Positions 16,698 to 25,402 of a stretch of DNA of 64,000 nt are shown in pieces (the first letter of the stretch is position 1; every line of letters starts with the position of its first letter). Location: positions 1-64,000 of the forward strand of contig CAWFYC010000002.1 of assembly GCA_963819855.1 (NCBI GenBank), written 5' to 3'. The stretch is from JAMXLO01 sp963819855. Its GTDB lineage: Bacteria > Pseudomonadota > Alphaproteobacteria > Acetobacterales > Acetobacteraceae. The position numbers and the translations under genes are program-made. Below the pieces are notes generated by a model. The model saw only the letters and a list, made by a program, of their open reading frames with translations. It did no database searches and was not told where the DNA came from.

Positions 16698-17801
16698 ATG
16701 AAGGTATCTAAGCAGACCCTGATGAACGCTCAGGCCATCGTCGGTGTCGATCGGGATGGTGCCGAGACCTACCTGCTGGTGGTCAAAGGGACGTTTGACA
16801 TTCCCGAGGATGGCGCACCACCGCGGCTCGCGTCCGAGCAGGAACCGCTGACACTGGCCGACGAATACTACGGCGACGCGGCCACCACCAGCATTCGGCG
16901 CGCCGGCGATTTCAGCCTGCACAAGCCGCGGTGCGACATCGTCGTCGTCGGCTCCGCGCATGCGCCGAACGGCGCCCCCACACGATCCACGGTCGTCGGC
17001 ATCCAGGTCGGCGAGGCGATCCGCAAGGTGATTCGTGTCGTCGGCGATCGCCATTGGGAGCGGGCGGCCACCGGCCAGTTCGTGCCGTCGGAAGCGGAGC
17101 TGTTCGCGACGATGCCGCTGGTCTACGAACGTGCCTTCGGCGGAACCGACACCACGCACGAGAACGCCAGGCGGCACGCCGCGCATCCGGAGAACTTCGT
17201 TGGCGCGGGTCTCCATACCGATGCCGAACCGCGGCATGTCCTGGGCAAGCCGCTGCCCAACCTAGAGCACCCGGCCCAGCCGATCGTCGCCTGGGGCGGC
17301 ACCAGTCGCACGATGTGCTTCGCGTTCGTCAGTCCGCCGTGGCAGCCGCGCGCCAGCCACGCGGGGACCTATGATGCCGACTGGAAGGCGCAGCGCTATC
17401 CGCTGGTGCCGCACGACTTTAACGAGCTCTATCACCAGACCGCGCCTGCCGACCAGATGCTCACCGCCCTCAACGGCGGCGAACAGGTCACGCTGGCGAA
17501 CCTTGCGCCCAAGGGACGGCTCTCGTTCCTGGTACCGTCGGTCCGCATGCCGGCGGTGTTCCTGTATGCTCGCCGATCCGAGGAGCGCCACGAGCTCAAG
17601 CTGGATACGTTGATCATCGAACCAGAGCTGCGCCGTCTGCACATGGTGTGGCGCGTCGCCGTTCGCTGCAGCGGCAAACCCTATGCGCTGCAAGAGATCG
17701 TTGTCGGCGAGATGTCGGAGGGGTGGTGGCGCCGTCGCCGGTCACCGAAGCCGCATTACGCCTCGATTAACGAGCTGATACGCGCGCAGCGGCTGCGCTG
17801 A
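16698..17801 (+). CDS. DUF2169 T6SS accessory protein
   Basis: This 367-aa DUF2169 protein is a conserved partner of PAAR/VgrG effector modules, thought to act as an adaptor or chaperone loading cargo onto the spike. Recognisable blocks are the start (KVSKQTLMNAQAIVGVDRDG), ETYLLVVKGTFDIPEDG, ADEYYGDAATTSIRR, the GDRHWER stretch, and PLVYERAFGGTD. The ATG at 16698 fits the family N-terminus. It lies 41 bases after the DUF6484 gene, and its TGA overlaps the next ATG (TGATG), indicating coupled translation. Confidence 0.88.
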   Translation: MKVSKQTLMNAQAIVGVDRDGAETYLLVVKGTFDIPEDGAPPRLASEQEPLTLADEYYGDAATTSIRRAGDFSLHKPRCDIVVVGSAHAPNGAPTRSTVVGIQVGEAIRKVIRVVGDRHWERAATGQFVPSEAELFATMPLVYERAFGGTDTTHENARRHAAHPENFVGAGLHTDAEPRHVLGKPLPNLEHPAQPIVAWGGTSRTMCFAFVSPPWQPRASHAGTYDADWKAQRYPLVPHDFNELYHQTAPADQMLTALNGGEQVTLANLAPKGRLSFLVPSVRMPAVFLYARRSEERHELKLDTLIIEPELRRLHMVWRVAVRCSGKPYALQEIVVGEMSEGWWRRRRSPKPHYASINELIRAQRLR

Positions 17802-18850
17802 TGTACCTGCGGTCCTGCGGCATGGTGACGCCCGTCGGGCTGGACTTTCCGGCAGCCACCGCGGCCATGCGCGCCGGCATTGCAGCCTTCGCCGAGACGC
17901 CGTTCGTGGTCCAATCCGGTCGGCCGGTGATCGGCGCGGCGGTACCCATCGTCGCGGACGGCTACCTGAGGGCGGAGCGGTTGCTGCACCTGCTGGTCCC
18001 GGCGATCCGCGAGTGCCTGAGCGATCGCGGGCTGGCCGGCGCCGACAGGATCGCCTTGATCCTGTGCCTCTCGGAGCCGGACTTTCCGGGCAGGATGCCG
18101 GTGCTGGACAGCTGGCTACTGCAGAACCTGCGGAGCGAACTCGTCGTGCGTTTCCATCCGGCATCGGGGGTGCTCGCAGAGGGGCGCGCGGGTGCGGTGA
18201 TGGCGCTCGACACCGCCAGGGAGTTGCTGCGCGACAAGACCGTCGCAGCCTGCCTGATCGCCGGCGTGGATTCGTATCTTCAGGCCGACGTGCTGGAGAG
18301 CTATGCACGTCGGCAGCGTCTGAAGACGAACCGGAACCCGGACGGGATCATTCCCGGCGAGGCCGCTGCGGCCGTACTGGTTGCCGCCTCGCCGCCCCCC
18401 GAGACCAGCGTCTGGCCGCAGGTCGAGGTCGCCGGCACCGGACTATCGCACGAACCGGTCCTACCCGAGTCGGAACAGCCGGTCCTTGGCGTCGGACTGG
18501 CCGACGCAGTGAAACATGCGCTGGCCGCTGCCGGGCTCGCCATGACGGAGATCGACCTGCGCATCAGCGACCTGACCGGGGAGCGCTACAGCTTCAAGGA
18601 GACGAACTACGCCGTCGCGCGCGTACTGCGCGGACGCAAGGAGTTCCTGCATCTGTGGCACTGCATGGATTCGATCGGCGACACCGGGGCGGCGGCCGGG
18701 CTGTGCATGTTGGGGCGCGCGCTCGCCGCCTTGGCCAAGGGCTACGCGCCGGGGCCACACATCTTGTGCCAGTCATCGGCGGAGTCCGGCCGGCGGGGCG
18801 CCGCGATCCTGCGTCACGTGCCGCCGGCCGGTGCGTCAAGGATCAACTGA
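17801..18850 (+). CDS. Beta-ketoacyl synthase-like protein lacking the visible catalytic Cys
   Basis: This 349-aa thiolase-fold protein is of the type that accompanies DUF2169/PAAR modules. Family-like blocks are SCGMVTPVG at the start, ALDTARELLRDKTVAACLIAGVDSYL, a GEAAAAVLVA strand, GERYSFKETNYA, and GDTGAAAGLCMLG near residue 287. Where active ketosynthases carry the nucleophilic Cys (the ACATG-type turn), this protein has HPASGVLAEG, and no canonical His pair is evident. It is therefore probably not a condensing enzyme. A structural or cargo-modifying role in the T6SS module is inferred. It starts by TGATG overlap with the upstream gene. Confidence 0.8.
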   Translation: MYLRSCGMVTPVGLDFPAATAAMRAGIAAFAETPFVVQSGRPVIGAAVPIVADGYLRAERLLHLLVPAIRECLSDRGLAGADRIALILCLSEPDFPGRMPVLDSWLLQNLRSELVVRFHPASGVLAEGRAGAVMALDTARELLRDKTVAACLIAGVDSYLQADVLESYARRQRLKTNRNPDGIIPGEAAAAVLVAASPPPETSVWPQVEVAGTGLSHEPVLPESEQPVLGVGLADAVKHALAAAGLAMTEIDLRISDLTGERYSFKETNYAVARVLRGRKEFLHLWHCMDSIGDTGAAAGLCMLGRALAALAKGYAPGPHILCQSSAESGRRGAAILRHVPPAGASRIN

Positions 18851-18851
18851 G

Positions 18852-19316
18852 ATGGTCGACGAAGTCTATGCCAATGGCTTGGAGATCGCCTGCAAGTCGG
18901 GCGACGGCAAGGTGATCGCTGCCTTTCCCGACGTCTGCCTCAGTCCGCCGCCGCCGCCGGCGGGTCCGATCCCGATTCCGTACCCGATCAGCTCGTTCGA
19001 CAGCGATACGGCGAACGGCAGCAAGACCGTGTTCGTCGGAGGTCAGGAGGTCATGCTGCGGGACCAGTCGTACTACAAGCAGTGCACGGGCGACGAAGCG
19101 GCGACCAAGTCCCAAGGCATGGGGGTGATGACGGGCTGCATCACCGGCAAGGTCTACTTCGCCATGTGGTCGCCGGACGTGAAGTTCGAAGGCGCCAATG
19201 TCGACCGACACCTCGACATCACCAACGGCAACGGTCAGAGCAACACGAACGAGTACCTCTTGGCCGCGCATGGCGAAGATGGCCAGCATGGAAGGGTGCG
19301 TGCAGATCCTCGATGA
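18852..19316 (+). CDS. PAAR-like (DUF4150) spike-tip protein, N-terminal part of a split effector
   Basis: This 154-aa reading frame starts with the DUF4150 PAAR-like fold: VYANGLEIACKSGDGKV, CLSPPPPPAGPIPIPYP, GSKTVFVGGQEVMLRDQSYY in pieces, and MTGCITGKVYFAMWSPDV. The domain sharpens the VgrG tip and carries toxin domains. After SNTN, near 19243, the frame runs into unrelated low-quality sequence and stops at 19316. The next frame (+1) continues into a nuclease-like domain, so this looks like a single-base frame change in one effector gene. The ATG lies 2 bases after the upstream stop. Confidence 0.8.
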   Translation: MVDEVYANGLEIACKSGDGKVIAAFPDVCLSPPPPPAGPIPIPYPISSFDSDTANGSKTVFVGGQEVMLRDQSYYKQCTGDEAATKSQGMGVMTGCITGKVYFAMWSPDVKFEGANVDRHLDITNGNGQSNTNEYLLAAHGEDGQHGRVRADPR

Positions 19317-19773
19317 GGAGGAGATCTACGTGCATCCCTATGGCAAACGAAAGTGCCCCGATGGTTACCAGTCGGACCATATCGTGCAGAATGCCTGCTT
19401 CCAGAACTCGCGTGGCGGCGATGCCATTTCCACAGCGAGCGACTACACCCTGGACTCGGCGCCGTGCATCTGCCTGGAGGATGCGACCTCCCGGACGACC
19501 GAGCACGGAAGGAAAACCGCTGCACAGAACGTCTGGGCGGAGAAGCAACGAGGGAAAGGCAGCAATCCGACGCTGCAAGAGGTTGTTGACGCGAACATGG
19601 ATGCGATGAAGAAAGCCAAACCAGACATGAGCGAAGATGCGCTGGAATGTCTGCGGCTGGTGGTCGAGGATTTCTTCGAGGAGCGGCTTGAGATGGAGAA
19701 GGGCGACCAGGCCCGCACCCCGCGGACCGGCCAGTTCCGAGAGACTCCGGCGCCGAAACGCGTAAGGAAGTAG
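19198..19773 (+). pseudogene. Nuclease-like toxin domain, C-terminal part of the split PAAR effector
   Basis: The frame is open from 19198 to 19773, but the similarity-bearing part starts near 19255 (TSTSWPRMAKMASMEGC). The candidate toxin core is KCPDGYQSDHIVQNACFQNS, then APCICLEDATSRTTEHGRK and QNVWAEKQRG. This is the His-x-Ile/Val...Asn layout of HNH/GHH-type nuclease toxins attached to PAAR proteins. The remainder is helical and acidic. In-frame ATGs at 19270, 19279 and 19288 have no good Shine-Dalgarno sequence. A +1 change between about 19243 and 19269 would fuse it to the PAAR part. Either the effector is inactivated or the base is a sequence error. Confidence 0.65.
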
Positions 19774-19831
19774 GAGCGAACGCGTCCGGCGTTGCCCCGC
19801 GCGATCTCCGAGCCAGAGTGAGGACATGCAA

Positions 19832-20659
19832 ATGAGTACGACCTGCATCGCCGCGCATCCCAGTACCGATGGTTCCGTCTACGTGCTCGTGGTCACGGGT
19901 GAAGACGGCGATTACACGTCGACGATTCACCTGATCACCGATTTCGATGCGGCGGATCAGGTTTTATATAAGGTGCAGACTTGGCTGACCGGATTGTGGC
20001 TCTCTCCGGCAGGCCACCTGTTTGCTGCCAGCGCAGACGGAAGGATCCACGACAACGCCTCGGGGACCTGGCAGGTAACGGACCTGAACTTTATCGAGGG
20101 GCTGAATTGGATTTGGGGCCTCGACGAGGGCCGTATTTTCACCTGCGGGGGAAGCGGTGGAATTTTCCAGTATCGCACCGGACGATGGGCACGCGTCGGC
20201 GAGAACGTCGATGGCGATCTTTATGGACTGCGCGGTACGTCGCCGACGGACCTTTACGTGGTCGGCGAATCGGGACGGATCTTCCACGGCGATGGCTCGC
20301 AATGGCGGCGCATGGCAAGCCCGACGAACCACATCATCAACGCTGCGTACTGCCGTTCGCCCGACGAGGTGTATCTCTGCGGCACAAACGGGATTTTATT
20401 AAAAGGCTCTGGTTCGCGGTGGGTGCGCATCGGTGAGCTCGATTTCAATCTGCACGCACTGACGATGTTCCGGGACAAGCTCTACATCGGTGCCGGCGGG
20501 CGTGGTATCTACGCGTACGACGGCAATGCAGTGAACTTAGTGAAGGACAATATAATCTCTTACAGCCTGGGGTCGTCGGCAGACTACCTTACCGCTGCCG
20601 GCGGTGATGAAGCGGCGCGGTTCGATGGCAGCACTTGGGATGCGGTCGCCTACTCTTAG
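19832..20659 (+). CDS. Beta-propeller protein, candidate immunity protein
   Basis: This 275-aa soluble protein is built of about six repeats of 40 residues with aromatic/Gly turns (WLTGLWLSPAGHLFAASADGRIH, LNWIWGLDEGRIFTCGGSGGIF, DLYGLRGTSPTDLYVVGESGRIF, in pieces). The pattern predicts a beta-propeller. It directly follows the nuclease-type PAAR effector and ends the co-directional block, the usual place for the cognate immunity gene. GAGG eight bases before the ATG at 19832 favours that start over the ATG at 19826. The stop TAG (20657-20659) is the first triplet of a mobile palindromic element. The immunity role is inferred. Confidence 0.75.
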   Translation: MSTTCIAAHPSTDGSVYVLVVTGEDGDYTSTIHLITDFDAADQVLYKVQTWLTGLWLSPAGHLFAASADGRIHDNASGTWQVTDLNFIEGLNWIWGLDEGRIFTCGGSGGIFQYRTGRWARVGENVDGDLYGLRGTSPTDLYVVGESGRIFHGDGSQWRRMASPTNHIINAAYCRSPDEVYLCGTNGILLKGSGSRWVRIGELDFNLHALTMFRDKLYIGAGGRGIYAYDGNAVNLVKDNIISYSLGSSADYLTAAGGDEAARFDGSTWDAVAYS

Positions 20660-20793
20660 AGCGGCTTCAGGCAGAGCGGAATCGCGACGGGATGATGGGT
20701 TTCGCTGCGCTCTACCCATCCTACCGCAACGAGCGCGCAGCAACTCGTAGCCAGATGACTGCACGGGTTTCCAGCCAGGCTGAAAATTCTCTA
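20657..20793. repeat. TA-flanked palindromic element (MITE-like), copy A, degenerate
   Basis: This 137-bp element starts TAGAGCGGCTTCAGGC and ends in the inverted counterpart finishing CTAG. The left core arm (20694-20724) matches copies B-D; the right core arm is mostly lost after ACTCGTAG. Its terminal TAG triplets are the stop codons of the propeller gene (plus strand) and of the TIGR02270 gene (minus strand). Confidence 0.75.
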
Positions 20794-22087
20794 GGGGCTT
20801 CCTCCTGCACGCCGCAACAGGCCCTGTTGCACAGCACCACGTGCGCGGACCTCGAACATCGCCCGGGCAGGCTGCCGCAGCGCCAACTCGCGTGCCGCGG
20901 CACGGCGCTGGCGTTGCACCGCGTGCGACAACGCGCCGATCCAGTTCACCGCAGCCTTCGGCGAGCCCATGAAATAAGCGGTGCCAGGCGCGAACTGCGC
21001 CGTGTTGGTTCGCCACCACTGGCCAAGTTTGGCCGGATCGGGCCAGGCGAGAGCCTGATCGTCGTCGAGCGCGACCGCGTCATCGGCAAGGTCGTCATTC
21101 GGACTCCGCTCGAGGTCCGACGGCGGCGCGCGGTCCATGTCGCCGATCTCGGCGCCGGTGATCGTCACGAACGCTTCGGCCGCGACGCGTGCCACCTTCG
21201 GATCACCGAGCTGCTCGACCAGCCAGGGCAAATAGCGTGCATCGCCGATGATGGCGCACGCCCTGATCGCCAATTTCTCGGCCAGAGTGCCCCTCGCAAG
21301 GGACACCACCACACCATGGGCACTCTCCACAGAAAGGCAGCGCAGCAGCAGATCGAGCGCGGCCTCGCGTCGAGGTCCCGCCGAACGCGCGGAATCGGAA
21401 AGCACACTCAGACCCTCCGCGACGCCAAGCCGCGCGCAGGACCAAGCTGCCCAGAAGCGGCAGTCCTCCTCCGGGTCCGCGAGGAGATCCCGAAGACCCG
21501 CCCGGAGATCGGCTCTGCCGAGCTCGCCGATGCTGCGAGCCGCCCGAGCGCGCACAAGCGGGTCGTGATCGACAAGCGCTGCCTCGATGCCGGCCTGCCG
21601 GACCGCACGGCGTGCGCCGCACGCGGCGAGGCCAAGCCATCGCGTGCGGGGGCGCGGTGTGTCGAGCAACCGCGCCACCGTCGAGGACGCATACGACCGG
21701 TCGACCCATGCAAGCGCGGAAACCATGCCGCGCCAGGGGTCGGTACGGAGGATGATAAGGTTCGCCCGCGGTCTTTGCTGCCATAGCATAGGCGCGTTCG
21801 ACAAGATCGTCGAAGCGACTGGAATCGCCGCTTTCCAGCGCCAGCACGGTCGCGGTGAAGAATTCGCCGACCCCGCCGCGATCGAGTTCATCAACCGATG
21901 CCGACCAGCCGCGCGCCGCCGCCACGCGCAACCCATCGATGTTCGCTTCGAGTCGTTCGTCGAGCTTGATCAGGTCGGCGAGCCGATACGACGAGCGACC
22001 AACCGCGTTATCGCGCGCCAGCCAGAGGCTGGCGGCATTCTCGTAATGCTGATCGATGATTTCCGGAATGAAGAGCGTCGCGGTCAT
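20791..22087 (-). pseudogene. TIGR02270-type HEAT-repeat protein with a frame disruption
   Basis: The ATG at 22087 opens a typical family N-terminus (FIPEIIDQHYENAASLWLARD, LDERLEANIDGLRVAA in pieces, FFTATVLALESGD). The frame then loses similarity. From about 21725 downward, the adjacent frame continues with family-like sequence (RGMVSALAWVD, then HEAT units such as DHDPLVRARAARSIGELGR and DPEEDCRFWAAWSCARLGV), ending QRQRRAAARELALRQP. A one-base change between about 21805 and 21725 joins them. The family accompanies T6SS loci and its function is unknown. The C-terminal stop lies in the mobile palindrome copy A. Confidence 0.72.
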
Positions 22088-22215
22088 GTCGATTATCGCT
22101 GCCCGGGCTGAGTGCAGGTGGCCCAATACAGGCTGGCTGCCGATTTACCCAACGCTGCCTAGACCCGAGCGCCCCGTGCCTGCAACCTCCATCACCATCG
22201 CGGCAGTCGTCTCAT

Positions 22216-23010
22216 TCACATCAGCCGCTGGCGACACACCGCCGACAGCCGCTCGGCCGCGAACACGATGACGAAGATCACGATCAGCAGCAGCGAGACC
22301 TCGCGGTACTGGAACAAATTCATCGCGGTCAGCAGCTCGAACCCGATGCCTCCCGCGCCGACGAACCCCAGCACCAGCGACGACCGGATGTTCTCGTCCA
22401 GTCGGTACAGCCCGATCCCCAACAGCGCCGGCAGCACCATCGGCACCACGCCATGGGAAAACACCTGCATCCGGTTGGCCCCGGTCAGCGCCAGCGCGTC
22501 GATCGGCGCCATGTCCATGTTCTCGATGGTCTCGGCAAACAGCCGCCCCAGCATGCCGATCGAATGCACCGCCAGCGCCAGCCCGCCGGGAAACGGCCCC
22601 AGACCAACCGCGGTGACGAAGAACAGCGCCCACACCAGATCGGGCACCGCGCGGGTGAAGCCGATGACGCCGCGCGACAGGCAATACAGCACGCGTGACG
22701 GCGTCACGTTCGCCGCAGCCAGCACCGCGAGCGGCAGCGCCATCGCGACCCCGCCAATTGTGCCGAAGATGGCGATATCCACCGTCTCCAGTGTCGGCCA
22801 CGCCACGTCGGGTAGCCGGGAAAAGTCGGGCGGCGTCGCGCGCCGGATGATGTCCACCATGCCGTGGAACCCGGTGATCAGGTCCTGCGGCCGCGCCTGC
22901 ACCACGATCAGCGACTGCACCACCAGCAGGATCACGGCGACGACGCTGACCGTGCGGACGGCGATGGCTGCGGCACCCGCCCAGCCACGCGACGCAACCG
23001 TCGCGCTCAT
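22216..23010 (-). CDS. phnE: Phosphonate-type ABC transporter permease
   Basis: This 264-aa inner-membrane permease has about six membrane helices. The binding-protein-dependent transport signature appears as EAA-like ENMDMAPIDALALTGANRMQVFSHGVVP (in pieces), which docks the ATPase. PhnE-like features are VDIAIFGTIGGVAMALPLAVLAAANVTPSRVLY (in pieces) and GFTRAVPDLVWALFFVTAVGLGPFPG. The ATG at 23010 overlaps the phnC stop (ATGA). It is the last gene of phnD-phnC-phnE and forms the membrane channel of that importer. Confidence 0.9.
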   Translation of the reverse strand: MSATVASRGWAGAAAIAVRTVSVVAVILLVVQSLIVVQARPQDLITGFHGMVDIIRRATPPDFSRLPDVAWPTLETVDIAIFGTIGGVAMALPLAVLAAANVTPSRVLYCLSRGVIGFTRAVPDLVWALFFVTAVGLGPFPGGLALAVHSIGMLGRLFAETIENMDMAPIDALALTGANRMQVFSHGVVPMVLPALLGIGLYRLDENIRSSLVLGFVGAGGIGFELLTAMNLFQYREVSLLLIVIFVIVFAAERLSAVCRQRLM

Positions 23011-23762
23011 GCGGCTTCCGCCAGATACAGCAACTGCACCACGTCGCGCGACAGGTCCGCGCGCTGCGCGTCGAATGCAATGCGCCCGTCGCGCATGCCC
23101 ACGACACGATCGGCGAAGTCGAATGCCAGATCGACCTGGTGCAGCACGCACAGCACCGCGTGACCCTCGTTGTGCGCCAGGCCGCGCAGCAGTTGCATGA
23201 TGTCCTGCGCGGCCTCCGGATCGAGGCTTGCCACCGGTTCGTCCGCCAACATCACCAGCGGGCGCTGTGCCAGTGCCCGCGCAATGGCGACGCGCTGTGC
23301 CTGGCCGCCGGACAGCGTGTCGGCGCGCTGGGCCGCCAGATGCTCCAGCCCGACCAGACCCAGGTAGTCGGCGGCCGCCCGCAGTTCCTCTGCCGGCAGC
23401 CGGCCGAGTGCCGTCCACCAGGTCTGATGGCGCCCCAGGGCGCCGGATGCAACATTGGCGAGCACGCTGCGCCGGCGCACCAGGCTGGCGTGCTGCCAGA
23501 TCATCGCGACGTCGAGCCGTGTGCGCCGCAGCCTTTCGCCGGCGACGTGGGAGACCTCGTTGCCGTTCAGCCAGACCTCGCCCTCGGTCGGCGCCAGCGC
23601 ACGGTTGATGCAACGCAGCAGCGTCGTCTTGCCGCAGCCGTTGCCGCCGAGCACGACCAGCAATTCACCCGCTTGAACCTCGAGATCGACACCGGTGAGC
23701 GCCAACTTGCCGTTGGGATACCGGAGCGTCAGCCCGCGGACCCGCAGTATCGGTGGGGTCAG
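23007..23762 (-). CDS. phnC: Phosphonate-type ABC transporter ATP-binding protein
   Basis: This is the ATPase of the phnDCE importer. Walker A is GGNGCGKTT, the signature is LSGGQAQRVAIARAL, Walker B is VMLADEPVASLD, and the H-loop His is in LCVLHQVDLAF. The first usable ATG/GTG/TTG codon is a TTG at 23705, which would cut off the conserved first strand (ILRVRGLTLRYPNG). The upstream frame is open back to a CTG at 23762 that overlaps the phnD stop (CTGA). I give that longer form (251 aa); the start codon needs proof. The gene overlaps phnE by four bases. Confidence 0.88.
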   Translation of the reverse strand: MTPPILRVRGLTLRYPNGKLALTGVDLEVQAGELLVVLGGNGCGKTTLLRCINRALAPTEGEVWLNGNEVSHVAGERLRRTRLDVAMIWQHASLVRRRSVLANVASGALGRHQTWWTALGRLPAEELRAAADYLGLVGLEHLAAQRADTLSGGQAQRVAIARALAQRPLVMLADEPVASLDPEAAQDIMQLLRGLAHNEGHAVLCVLHQVDLAFDFADRVVGMRDGRIAFDAQRADLSRDVVQLLYLAEAA

Positions 23763-24670
23763 CTCAGCTTCTCCAGGTCGATGTTCAGGGTCTTCACCAG
23801 ATCGCGGATGCCGTCATAGGCGCCGTCGGTCTGCGGCACGAAGCGCGTGCCACCCAGGCCCATGATCTTGCGATCGGCCTCGGGCAGCACGGTAAGGTCG
23901 AGCGTCTGTAGCACGTTCGTCAGGCGCGCCTTGAAGTCGGGGGGCAGATCGCCGCGCACGCTGATCGGATCGGTGGGGATCGGATCGGACTTCCACAGGA
24001 TGACCACATCGCCCTCCTTGTAGTGGCCGCGCTGGGTGGCGGACTCGAGCTGCTCGCTGTTCAGTTCGCCGGCGTCAACCTTGTGGTTGTACAGCGCTTC
24101 GAACGACGAGGTGTGGCTGCCGGCATAGATCGGCCTGATGTCCTTGTCCGGATCGATGCCGGCCTTGCGCAGGCCATAGGCGGGGAACAGGTGTCCGGAG
24201 GTGGAGGCGGGATCGGAGTATGCGAACGAATGGCCGCGGATCTCGGCCACCGTCTTGATGCCGGACCCGGGCCAGGTCACCAGGCTCGCCCAGTAACTGT
24301 CCGGCTGGCCCTCCTTGTTGCCGAACGCGGCGACCGCTTCGGCCTTGGCGACCTGATGCGCCAGCACATAGCCGAGAGGGCCGAACTCGCCGATCTCCAG
24401 CTTGCCCACACGCATCGCCTCGATCTCGGCGTTGTAGGTGGTGGTGACGTAGACCTTCACCTCGCAGCCGAGCTTGTCGCCGATCGCCTTGGCGATGTGG
24501 TCGTAGATCGGCACCAGCTTGGCGGAGGTGTCGTACGGCTCGACGCCGAAGCGGACGACCCCGCCATTCGGGCAGTCCGCGGCGTTTGCCGCAAAGCTCG
24601 CCGGCGCGATGGCGAGGCCGATGAGTGCCGCGCTGGCAGCGAGGCCGGGCCGGCGACGAAGTGGATGCAT
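23759..24670 (-). CDS. phnD: Phosphonate/phosphite-type substrate-binding protein
   Basis: This 303-aa periplasmic protein has a signal peptide of about 33 residues (SAALIGLAIAPASFAANAA). PhnD-type blocks are VVRFGVEPYDTSAKLVPIYD, the TTTYNAEIEAMRVGKLEIGEFGPLGYVLA segment (in pieces), SFAYSDPASTSGHLFP and YAGSHTSSFEALYN. The Ser/Thr-rich SDPASTSG loop is the phosphonate/phosphate-ester pocket of the family. The ATG at 24670 has upstream GGGAG and AGGA. No C-P lyase or phosphite dehydrogenase gene is nearby, so the ligand may be phosphonate, phosphite or a phosphate ester. Confidence 0.9.
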   Translation of the reverse strand: MHPLRRRPGLAASAALIGLAIAPASFAANAADCPNGGVVRFGVEPYDTSAKLVPIYDHIAKAIGDKLGCEVKVYVTTTYNAEIEAMRVGKLEIGEFGPLGYVLAHQVAKAEAVAAFGNKEGQPDSYWASLVTWPGSGIKTVAEIRGHSFAYSDPASTSGHLFPAYGLRKAGIDPDKDIRPIYAGSHTSSFEALYNHKVDAGELNSEQLESATQRGHYKEGDVVILWKSDPIPTDPISVRGDLPPDFKARLTNVLQTLDLTVLPEADRKIMGLGGTRFVPQTDGAYDGIRDLVKTLNIDLEKLS

Positions 24671-24847
24671 GTCCTGTGCTCCCCGTTGGTGCGGCATTGG
24701 CGGGGGTTCTAGGTGTGCGGGATGCCGCAAAATGATGACGGGGATATGAAGGTTCCGCGTCAGAACGCTGTCGGTGTCGACAACTGGACAGATGATCCGG
24801 CTGTCTTGACGTGAGGTTTCCGCCGATTTCGGCTATGCACCCGCGAC

Positions 24848-25402
24848 ATGTGCCTGCGAACCCGCCGCATTCATGTGTTCGGAGCGCCCGGCGCCGGCGT
24901 TACCACGCTCGGACGCGCGCTTGCGGATGCCTTGGTGATACCGCATCACGATACCGATGACTATTTCTGGCTGCCGACGGCGCCGCCCTATCGTTGTACG
25001 CGTGATGTTGCCGATCGGCTGCGACTGATGCGCGAGATGTTTCTGGAACGCTCGGATTGGGTACTCAGCGGATCGCTGGTCGACTGGGGCGGTCCAGTGC
25101 ACGCTGCGTTCGATCTGGTGGCGTTTCTGTATGTGCCGACCGAAATCCGCCTGCACCGGCTGCGCGCTCGCGAGACGCGGCGGTTCGGTCCCGAGGCGGT
25201 TTCTCCAGACGGCTGGCGGCACCGGGAAACCGAGGACTTCATCGATTGGGCCTCGCATTATGACGACGCGACACGTGAAGGCCGAAACCTGCCGCGCCAT
25301 CAGGCCTGGCTCAGCACCTTATCCTGCCCGATGCTGCGTCTCGATGGCACGCTGCCGGTTGCCGATCTGGTCGGTCAGGTGTTGAGGAGTTTGCCCGCGT
25401 GA
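24848..25402 (+). CDS. P-loop kinase-like protein
   Basis: This 184-aa cytoplasmic NTPase resembles adenylate/shikimate kinase-like proteins. Walker A is GAPGAGVTT at about residue 12, followed by HHDTDDYFW, the usual nucleoside/small-molecule acceptor region. A SGSLVDWGG strand and a lid-like Arg-rich segment (RLHRLRARETRRFG) complete the fold. Similar genes are annotated only as AAA-family ATPase or adenylate kinase. Its TGA overlaps the GTG start of the next gene (GTGA), so both are translated together. The substrate is unknown. Confidence 0.8.
   Translation: MCLRTRRIHVFGAPGAGVTTLGRALADALVIPHHDTDDYFWLPTAPPYRCTRDVADRLRLMREMFLERSDWVLSGSLVDWGGPVHAAFDLVAFLYVPTEIRLHRLRARETRRFGPEAVSPDGWRHRETEDFIDWASHYDDATREGRNLPRHQAWLSTLSCPMLRLDGTLPVADLVGQVLRSLPA

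Noticed and set aside
18013..18915. A 300-codon frame inside the KAS-like gene
   Set aside because: Same-strand shadow in another frame of a gene with clear thiolase-fold similarity.
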